The position numbers were made by a program, and so were the translations under genes. The notes below the pieces were generated by a model. It worked only from the letters and a program-made list of their open reading frames with translations. It was not told where the DNA came from and did no database searches. Of a stretch of 9,133 nucleotides of DNA, positions 3,747-9,133 are shown piece by piece (positions within the stretch are counted from its first letter, which is position 1; each line of letters opens with the position of its first letter). Source of the stretch: CAMCXE01 sp041179125 (lineage in GTDB: Bacteria; Pseudomonadota; Gammaproteobacteria; Pseudomonadales; Cellvibrionaceae). Location: the NCBI GenBank assembly GCA_041179125.1, contig JBEGTZ010000031.1:1-9133 (forward strand), given 5' to 3'.

Positions 3747-6362
3747 TTACATGGCAACAGTGGTTATTTCCACCGCCGCGATGCGTTTGCCTTCATCCGC
3801 CGCCGCCTGGTAACTGGCAATTTCATTGAAATTTAAGTACCGGTAAATATCCGCGCCCATGCTATTAATTTTGCTGGCATAGCTTAGGTATTCTTCTGGC
3901 GTAGGTAGTTTGCCCAAAACCGCTGCAATGGCCGCTAATTCAGCCGAGGCTAAATACACGTCGGCGCCTTCACCTAAGCGGTTGGGGAAGTTGCGGGTGG
4001 AGGTGGATACCACGGTGGAGTTGGTGGCCACACGGGCTTGGTTGCCCATGCACAGGGAGCAGCCGGGCATTTCGGTGCGGGCGCCTTTGGCGCCGTAGAT
4101 GCCGTAGTAGCCTTCTTCCATCAATTGGTGTTGATCCATTTTGGTGGGCGGGGCGATCCACAGGCGGGTGGAGAGTGGCTCTTTGGTGGAGGCCAATAAT
4201 TTACCGGCGGCGCGGAAGTGGCCGATGTTGGTCATGCAGGAGCCGATAAACACTTCGTCGATTTTGGCACCGGCTACTTCGCTGAGGATTTTCACATCGT
4301 CTGGGTCGTTGGGGCAGGCGAGGATCGGCTCTTTGATGTCGGCGAGGTCAATGTCGATGATGGCGGCGTATTCAGCGTCGGCGTCGGCTTCCATTAATTG
4401 CGGGTTGGCGAGCCAATCTTCCATTTTGCGGGCGCGGCGTTCGATGGTGCGTACATCACCGTAGCCTTGCTCAATCATCCAACGCAGCATGGTGATGTTG
4501 GATTTTAAGTATTCGATGATGGGTTCTTTGGCGAGCTTCAAGCTGCACCCGGCGGCGGAGCGCTCGGCGGAGGCGTCGGAGATTTCAAAGGCTTGCTCTA
4601 CTTTGAGGTTCGGCAGGCCTTCTACTTCTAAGATGCGGCCTGAGAAGATGTTCTTCTTGCCCTTTTTCTCCACGGTTAATAGGCCCGCTTTGATGGCGTA
4701 GAGCGGGATGGCGTTGACCAGATCGCGCAGGGTGATGCCCGGCTGCATCTCACCTTTAAAGCGCACCAGTACGGATTCGGGCATATCCAGCGGCATCACG
4801 CCGGTGGCGGCGGCGAAGGCTACAAGGCCTGAACCGGCTGGGAAAGAGATGCCGATAGGGAAACGCGTGTGGGAGTCGCCGCCGGTGCCTACGGTATCCG
4901 GCATTAACATGCGGTTGAGCCAGGAGTGGATGATGCCGTCGCCTGCGCGCAGGGACACGCCGCCGCGCGTCATGATGAAATCCGGCAATGTGTGCTGGGT
5001 TTGGATGTCCACTGGTTTGGGGTAGGCGGCGGTATGGCAGAAGGACTGCATCACCAAATCAGCCGAAAAGCCCAGGCAGGCTAAGTCTTTGAGTTCGTCG
5101 CGGGTCATGGGGCCGGTGGTGTCTTGGCTACCCACGGTGGTCATTTTGGGTTCGCAGTAGGTGCCGGGGCGGATGCCGTTTACGCCGCAGGCCTGGCCCA
5201 CCATTTTTTGCGCCAGGGTAAAGCCTTTGCCGCTGTCTGCTGGAGCTACTGGGGTGCAGAACAGGGTGGAGGCGGGCAGGCCCAAGGATTCGCGGGCTTT
5301 GCCGGTGAGGCCTCGGCCAATGATCAGGTTGATGCGGCCACCGGCGCGTACTTCGTCTAATAACACGTCGGATTTCAGGCTGAACTCACTGAGTACTTCG
5401 CCGGTTTCAGAGAGGATTTTGCCGTCGTAGGGGCGCACTTCAATTACGTCGCCCATGTTGATTTTGCTGACTGGTGCTTCAAAAACTAAGGCGCCAGCGT
5501 CTTCCATAGTGTTGTAAAAAATAGGCGCCACGTTGTTGCCAATACACACGCCGCCAGTGCGCTTGTTGGGTACGCCAGGCATGTCGTCACCGAAGAACCA
5601 AAGCACGGAGTTGGTGGCGGATTTACGTGAGGAGCCGGTGCCGACTACATCGCCTACGAATGCCACGGGAATACCTTTGGCTTTTATCGCGGCGATTTGG
5701 GTTAACGGGCCTTTCGCACCTTGCTCGTCGGGGGTTAAACCCTCACGGGCCATTTTGTACATAGCTAAGGCGTGCAGCGGGATATCCGGGCGGCTCCAGG
5801 CGTCGGGAGCGGGGGAGAGGTCATCGGTGTTGGTTTCGCCGGTGACTTTAAATACCGCGAGCTTGATGGAATCAGCTACAGCGGGTTTGGAGGTAAACCA
5901 CTCGGCATCTGCCCAGCTTTGCAGCACGGCTTTGGCGTGTGTGTTCCCTGCACGGGCTTTTTCTTCTACGTCGTGGAAGCGGTCGAACATTAATAGCGTG
6001 TGTTTTAACTCTTCAGCGGCGAGGGCGGCTAATTCGCTGTTATCTAATAATTCGATCAGGCTTTCGATGTTGTAGCCGCCGTGCATATTGCCTAACAAGG
6101 ACACACCTAAGGCTGGGCTTATAAGTGGGCTTTTGGCTTCACCCTTAACTAAAGCACTTAAAAAACCGGCTTTTACGTAAGCCGCTTCATCCACCCCAGG
6201 CGGCACACGGTTGCTGATTAAATCAACCAAAAAGGCTTCTTCACCCGCAGGTGGCGCTTTTAACAGTTCAACTAAAGAAGCCACTTGAGCGGCGTTGAGC
6301 GGTTGGGGGGGAATTCCTAAGGCAGCACGTTCAGCGACGTGGGCGCGGTAAGCTTCAAGCAC
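3747..6362 (-). CDS. acnB: Aconitate hydratase B (aconitase B, 2-methylisocitrate dehydratase)
   Basis: AcnB isomerises citrate and isocitrate in the TCA cycle and can dehydrate 2-methylisocitrate; apo-AcnB binds mRNA in E. coli. The 871 residues match the family length (865 in E. coli) and show its domain order: an N-terminal HEAT-like domain (about 1-155), a swivel domain with FKVTGETNTDDLSPAPDAWSRPDIPLHALAM (171-201) and GTGSSRKSATN (241-251), then the catalytic core. The [4Fe-4S] ligands are C709 (IGSCMTN), C768 and C771 (PGCSLCMGNQ). The core also has DSHTRFPIGISFPAGSG and the family segment RSAAGC. The start is a GTG at 6362: it gives the conserved LEAYRAHVAERAA N-terminus, and GAGGA stands about eight bases upstream. 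The gene is monocistronic, with its own terminator, and diverges from fusA2. No defect seen. Iron supply governed by Fur would affect its cluster, which is general knowledge rather than something in the sequence. Confidence 0.98.
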   Translation of the reverse strand: MLEAYRAHVAERAALGIPPQPLNAAQVASLVELLKAPPAGEEAFLVDLISNRVPPGVDEAAYVKAGFLSALVKGEAKSPLISPALGVSLLGNMHGGYNIESLIELLDNSELAALAAEELKHTLLMFDRFHDVEEKARAGNTHAKAVLQSWADAEWFTSKPAVADSIKLAVFKVTGETNTDDLSPAPDAWSRPDIPLHALAMYKMAREGLTPDEQGAKGPLTQIAAIKAKGIPVAFVGDVVGTGSSRKSATNSVLWFFGDDMPGVPNKRTGGVCIGNNVAPIFYNTMEDAGALVFEAPVSKINMGDVIEVRPYDGKILSETGEVLSEFSLKSDVLLDEVRAGGRINLIIGRGLTGKARESLGLPASTLFCTPVAPADSGKGFTLAQKMVGQACGVNGIRPGTYCEPKMTTVGSQDTTGPMTRDELKDLACLGFSADLVMQSFCHTAAYPKPVDIQTQHTLPDFIMTRGGVSLRAGDGIIHSWLNRMLMPDTVGTGGDSHTRFPIGISFPAGSGLVAFAAATGVMPLDMPESVLVRFKGEMQPGITLRDLVNAIPLYAIKAGLLTVEKKGKKNIFSGRILEVEGLPNLKVEQAFEISDASAERSAAGCSLKLAKEPIIEYLKSNITMLRWMIEQGYGDVRTIERRARKMEDWLANPQLMEADADAEYAAIIDIDLADIKEPILACPNDPDDVKILSEVAGAKIDEVFIGSCMTNIGHFRAAGKLLASTKEPLSTRLWIAPPTKMDQHQLMEEGYYGIYGAKGARTEMPGCSLCMGNQARVATNSTVVSTSTRNFPNRLGEGADVYLASAELAAIAAVLGKLPTPEEYLSYASKINSMGADIYRYLNFNEIASYQAAADEGKRIAAVEITTVAM

Positions 6363-6532
6363 AGGTGTATCCTCATTTTTAGGGAAATATTACTCAAGCA
6401 AGCAGGATCGTGGCTGTTGAGACTATCGGTCGATTAGCCAATGCGGTACCGATGGCAAAACCGCAGTTACATCGCCAAAGCCTAGCAGGAGCCAGGCCAA
6501 AATGGCGGGCGGATTCTACAGGAAAGGTTTTG

Positions 6533-6566
6533 GGCTGTTAAGTTAAGCAGCCATGTCTGTTTTTTT
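6533..6566 (+). terminator. Possible weak terminator or attenuator
   Basis: GGCTG (6533-6537) pairs with CAGCC (6548-6552), extendable by one T-G and one T-A pair; seven T follow at 6560-6566 after a seven-base gap. The gap makes it a poor intrinsic terminator. No rightward gene ends upstream of it, so it could only act on a long fusA2 leader or on antisense transcripts from acnB. Confidence 0.25.
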
Positions 6567-6649
6567 GCGCGTTACTGAATAAAGAAATGGCTAAATTTGA
6601 TGCAAAACCCAGCTTGGGTTCACTGCTGTTGTATTTTTCGGGCAAATTG

Positions 6650-6670
6650 GCACGATTTCGTGTATCGTGC
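6650..6670. promoter_or_regulatory. Inverted repeat upstream of fusA2
   Basis: GCACGAT-TTCGTGT-ATCGTGC has perfect 7-bp arms, 34 bases before the fusA2 ATG. An alternative fold, CACGA-TT-TCGTG (6651-6662), uses the same bases. The site may be a repressor operator or a leader hairpin near the start codon. I cannot match it to a known regulator. Confidence 0.4.
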
Positions 6671-6704
6671 AGCGCAATTTTCACCCCAGCTTATAGAGAG
6701 TGCT

Positions 6705-8795
6705 ATGACTGACTTATCCTTGTACAGAAACATCGGTATCTTCGCCCACGTAGACGCCGGCAAAACCACTACTACCGAGCGCATCCTTAAGCTGACCGGT
6801 AGAATTCACAAAATCGGTGAGGTTCACGAAGGTGAATCCACCACCGACTTCATGGCACAAGAAGCCGAGCGGGGGATTACCATCCAATCCGCTGCCGTTA
6901 GCTGCTTCTGGAAAGGCTGCCGTTTTAACGTTATCGACACCCCAGGCCACGTTGACTTCACCGTTGAAGTGTACCGCTCGCTCAAAGTATTAGACGGCGG
7001 CATCGGTGTATTCTGTGGTTCCGGCGGTGTAGAGCCACAATCCGAAACCAACTGGCGCTACGCCAACGACTCCAAAGTATCGCGTTTGATCTTCGTGAAC
7101 AAACTCGACCGCATCGGCGCCGACTTCCTGCGCGTGACCGACCAAGTGAAAAAAGTTCTCGGCGCCAAGCCGCTGATCATGACTCTGCCCATTGGCCGCG
7201 AAGATACCTTTGTGGGCGTGGTGGATCTGCTTACACGTAAAGCCTACATCTGGGATGAAACCGGGCAACCTGAAAACTACAACATCACCGATATTCCAGC
7301 GGACATGCTCGACGACGTTGAAATGTACCGCGATCAAATGGTGGAAACCGCCGTTGAGATGGACGACGAATTATTGATGGCGTATATGGAAGGCGAGCAG
7401 CCCTCCATTGAAGACATCAAGCGCTGTATCCGTAAGGGCACCTTAGAATTGGCCTTCTTCCCCACCTACTGCGGTTCTGCCTTTAAAAACAAAGGTATGC
7501 AACTGTTGTTGGACGCGGTAGTGGACTACTTGCCCGCACCACACGAAGTAAACCCACAGCCTTTAACTGACGAAGAAGGCAACGCCAACGGTAAATTCGC
7601 CATTGTGTCCGCCGATGAACCCTTCCGCGCCCTGGCGTTTAAAATCATGGACGACCGCTTCGGCGCGCTAACCTTCGTGCGTATTTACTCCGGTAAACTC
7701 GCCAAAGGTGACAACATCCTGAACTCCTTCACCGGCAAAACCGAGCGCGTAGGCCGCATGGTGGAAATGCAAGCCAACGAGCGCAACGAACTGAGCAACG
7801 CTGAAGCGGGCGACATCATCGCTATCGTAGGCATGAAAAACGTACAAACCGGCCACACATTGTGCGACCCGAAACACGAATGCACCCTTGAAGCTATGGT
7901 GTTCCCAGAGCCAGTAATCTCCATCGCTGTGGCGCCAAAAGACAAAGGTTCAACCGAGAAAATGGGTATCGCCATCGGCAAAATGGTGGCAGAAGACCCC
8001 ACCTTCCGCGTGGAAACCGACCAAGACTCCGGTGAAACCATCCTTAAAGGCATGGGTGAATTACACCTCGACATCAAAGTGGACGTGTTAAAGCGTACCT
8101 ACGGCGTTGAGCTGGTAGTGGGCCAACCACAAGTGGCCTACCGCGAAACCATCACCCGCGAAATCGAAGACAGCTACACCCACAAAAAGCAATCCGGTGG
8201 TTCGGGCCAGTACGGTAAGATCGACTACCGCATCCGCCCCGGTGAGCCAAACACCGGCTTCACCTTCAAAACCACTGTGGTGGGCGGTAGCGTTCCGAAA
8301 GAATTCTACCCCGCCATTGAAAAAGGCTTTAAATCCATGATGGATACCGGCCCCTTGGCTGGCTTCCCCGTGTTGGACGTTGAAGTTGACCTGTTCGACG
8401 GTGGCTTCCACGCCGTGGACTCCTCGGCCATTGCGTTTGAAATCGCCGCCAAAGGCGCCTTCCGTCAATCTATGCCCAAAGCTGGCCCACAACTGCTTGA
8501 ACCCATCATGAAAGTGGATGTGTACAGCCCAGAAGACCACGTAGGTGACGTAATCGGTGACTTAAACCGCCGTCGCGGCATGATCACCAGCCAAGAAGCC
8601 AACATCACTGGCGTGCGCATCAAAGCCAACGTTCCTTTGGCGGACATGTTCGGCTACATCAGCACCCTACGCACCATGACCTCTGGTCGCGGCCAGTTCT
8701 CCATGGAGTTCTCACACTACTCTCCATGCCCGAACAACGTAGCGGATGCGGTTATTGCCAAAGAAAAAGAGAAAAAAGCTGCGCTTAAGAAGTAA
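6705..8795 (+). CDS. fusA2: Elongation factor G 2 (translational GTPase)
   Basis: EF-G is a cytoplasmic GTPase that moves tRNAs and mRNA through the ribosome and helps RRF split ribosomes. The 696-residue product contains the G domain with AHVDAGKT (14-21), RGITI (56-60), DTPGH (78-82, catalytic H82) and NKLD (132-135). Domains II-V follow, including SGGSGQYGKIDYRI at the start of domain IV, the domain IV tip GGFHAVDSS with H569, and the C-terminal PLADMFGYISTLRTMTSGRG. The wording VSCFWKGCRFNVIDTPGH and FCGSGGVEPQSETNWRYAN matches the second EF-G (FusA2) of Vibrio and other marine gammaproteobacteria rather than canonical FusA. The ATG at 6705 is chosen because MTDLSLYRNIG aligns with that N-terminus, and AGAGAG precedes it by four bases; upstream in-frame codons are not EF-G. 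It stands alone, outside a str operon, with its own terminator. All catalytic residues are present. Whether it translocates, recycles or works under stress is not decidable here. Confidence 0.95.
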   Translation: MTDLSLYRNIGIFAHVDAGKTTTTERILKLTGRIHKIGEVHEGESTTDFMAQEAERGITIQSAAVSCFWKGCRFNVIDTPGHVDFTVEVYRSLKVLDGGIGVFCGSGGVEPQSETNWRYANDSKVSRLIFVNKLDRIGADFLRVTDQVKKVLGAKPLIMTLPIGREDTFVGVVDLLTRKAYIWDETGQPENYNITDIPADMLDDVEMYRDQMVETAVEMDDELLMAYMEGEQPSIEDIKRCIRKGTLELAFFPTYCGSAFKNKGMQLLLDAVVDYLPAPHEVNPQPLTDEEGNANGKFAIVSADEPFRALAFKIMDDRFGALTFVRIYSGKLAKGDNILNSFTGKTERVGRMVEMQANERNELSNAEAGDIIAIVGMKNVQTGHTLCDPKHECTLEAMVFPEPVISIAVAPKDKGSTEKMGIAIGKMVAEDPTFRVETDQDSGETILKGMGELHLDIKVDVLKRTYGVELVVGQPQVAYRETITREIEDSYTHKKQSGGSGQYGKIDYRIRPGEPNTGFTFKTTVVGGSVPKEFYPAIEKGFKSMMDTGPLAGFPVLDVEVDLFDGGFHAVDSSAIAFEIAAKGAFRQSMPKAGPQLLEPIMKVDVYSPEDHVGDVIGDLNRRRGMITSQEANITGVRIKANVPLADMFGYISTLRTMTSGRGQFSMEFSHYSPCPNNVADAVIAKEKEKKAALKK

Positions 8796-8822
8796 TTCTT
8801 AACCCGTCGCTTCTTGAAGCTA

Positions 8823-8858
8823 AAAAGCCCCGTCTGTGGAAATAGGCGGGGCTTTTTT
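8823..8858 (+). terminator. fusA2 terminator
   Basis: AAAAGCCCCG (8823-8832) pairs perfectly with CGGGGCTTTT (8847-8856) around a 14-base loop, ending in six T. It starts 27 bases after the fusA2 stop and would also work on the opposite strand. Confidence 0.9.
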
Positions 8859-8895
8859 GTGGGCGGGTGGTTTGGGTGGCAGAAAAAACCACCCC

Positions 8896-8924
8896 GCCCT
8901 TCGGGCACCCCTCCAAAGAAGGGG
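8896..8924. repeat. REP-like pair of small hairpins
   Basis: GCCC-TTC-GGGC (8896-8906) and CCCCT (8908-8912) with AGGGG (8920-8924) stand side by side. The wording resembles dispersed intergenic repeats seen in many proteobacteria, from memory and not searched. Confidence 0.45.
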
Positions 8925-9058
8925 AATTTAGAGCGGTTTTGAGTGGTGTGCCTAACATGCAGAGGCGGAGTGACGGGACTGTTATCGAGATTGCGCCTGT
9001 GTTTCCAATTTCAACCTAGAAACCTCAGTTGAGCGCCCAAAAGCTGTGTAAGTCATTG

Positions 9059-9133
9059 GTGCGGATAGTGAAAGTTAAAAATGAAGGGCAACCTGATTGG
9101 TTGTTCGAAATTTTTAACTTTTGCTAGACGTGC
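9059..9133. repeat. Long imperfect hairpin at the right edge
   Basis: AAAGTTAAAAAT (9071-9082) and ATTTTTAACTTT (9110-9121) are perfect 12-bp arms. Inside, GGGCAACC (9086-9093) pairs with GGTTGTTC (9099-9106), with two G-U pairs, after a symmetric GAA/GAA internal loop. Outside, pairing continues with G-U pairs and two tandem mismatches to the last base. The structure may extend past the window. It could be a small RNA, a 3' end or a mobile-element end. Confidence 0.55.

Larger units (their letters stand above)
6363..6704. other. Divergent acnB-fusA2 intergenic region, 342 bp
   Basis: No gene is seen. For acnB (leftward), GAGGA is the ribosome-binding site, and TAATAT on the minus strand (6387-6392) is a possible -10 without a good -35. 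Further up are overlapping inverted repeats: ATCGGT (6425-6430) with ACCGAT (6448-6453), and TGCGGT (6442-6447) with ACCGCA (6460-6465), including the palindrome CGGTACCG (6444-6451). These could be operators or a leader structure. A hairpin with a late T-run lies at 6533-6566 and an inverted repeat at 6650-6670. The fusA2 frame is open upstream to 6597, but that stretch (Cys-rich, no EF-G homology) is leader, not protein. Confidence 0.6.
8796..9133. other. Gene-free right end, 338 bp
   Basis: Besides the fusA2 terminator, a REP-like pair of small hairpins (8896-8924) and a long imperfect hairpin (9059-9133), no convincing gene is seen on either strand; frames are short and lack ribosome-binding sites. 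GAGGCG (8972-8977) can pair loosely with CGCCT downstream. Confidence 0.6.

Noticed and set aside
5533..6075. Long plus-strand open frame (180 codons), and several others antisense to acnB.
   Set aside because: They lie inside a certain acnB gene, lack family features and ribosome-binding sites, and reflect the codon bias of the opposite strand.
6648..6663. TGGCACG upstream of fusA2 looks like the -24 half of a sigma-54 promoter.
   Set aside because: The -12 GC is not at the required spacing; CGTGT stands where TTGCW should be.
6597..6704. N-terminal extension of 36 codons on EF-G 2.
   Set aside because: The extra residues are Cys-rich and unlike EF-G; the ATG at 6705 has a better ribosome-binding site and matches the family N-terminus.
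8950..9034. GCCTAAC (8950-8956) and GTTGAGC (9028-9034), 85 bp apart, fit the integron attC core patterns RYYYAAC and GTTRRRY.
   Set aside because: The inner L boxes do not pair at the expected spacing, the two cores pair imperfectly, and there is no integrase, second attC or cassette gene in view. Chance is a sufficient explanation.

Overview
The window looks like chromosome from a gammaproteobacterium, probably near the Cellvibrionales/Pseudomonadales. Fur is of the Pseudomonas type (no structural cysteine pair). fur and bamE (omlA) diverge from one intergenic region, as known from Pseudomonas. AcnB is close to full-length gammaproteobacterial AcnB, and the second EF-G is of the ~696-residue 'EF-G 2' kind known from marine gammaproteobacteria. 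The genus is inference; no rRNA or tRNA is visible.

Layout. Bases 1-1078 hold a leftward cluster: fur, an unrecognised 101-residue gene overlapping the fur stop by one base, and the first 109 codons of a Fic-family AMP-transferase gene that runs off the left edge. Rightward bamE (1250-1699) encodes a lipoprotein of the outer-membrane protein assembly machine. Next comes a leftward pair: a CheY-like receiver (2583-2948) and a CheC-like phosphatase (1911-2573). Further right are a leftward lipocalin-like lipoprotein gene (3247-3660), leftward acnB (3747-6362, GTG start, own terminator), and rightward fusA2 (6705-8795, own terminator). The last 338 bases carry no gene but several inverted repeats.

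The most interesting structure is non-coding. Bases 1696-1770 form a 75-bp MITE-like insertion: 10-bp terminal inverted repeats (GTAACTATTC/GAATAGTTAC), a central 10-bp hairpin, and flanking 8-bp direct repeats that match at 7 positions. It sits on the bamE stop codon and supplies the present TAA; removing it with one repeat copy recreates a stop at the same codon, so BamE is unchanged. A second, more decayed and longer relative (about 3032-3171) shares the 13-bp terminus and an internal AGCACATTTT. The two lie on either side of the receiver/CheC pair.

Functionally the genes are mostly housekeeping: iron regulation (Fur), envelope biogenesis (BamE), TCA cycle (AcnB), translation (EF-G 2), plus a small phospho-signalling pair and the start of a Fic protein with a visible class II autoinhibitory motif. 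I see no CRISPR, prophage or complete insertion sequence, and no clearly new multigene system.
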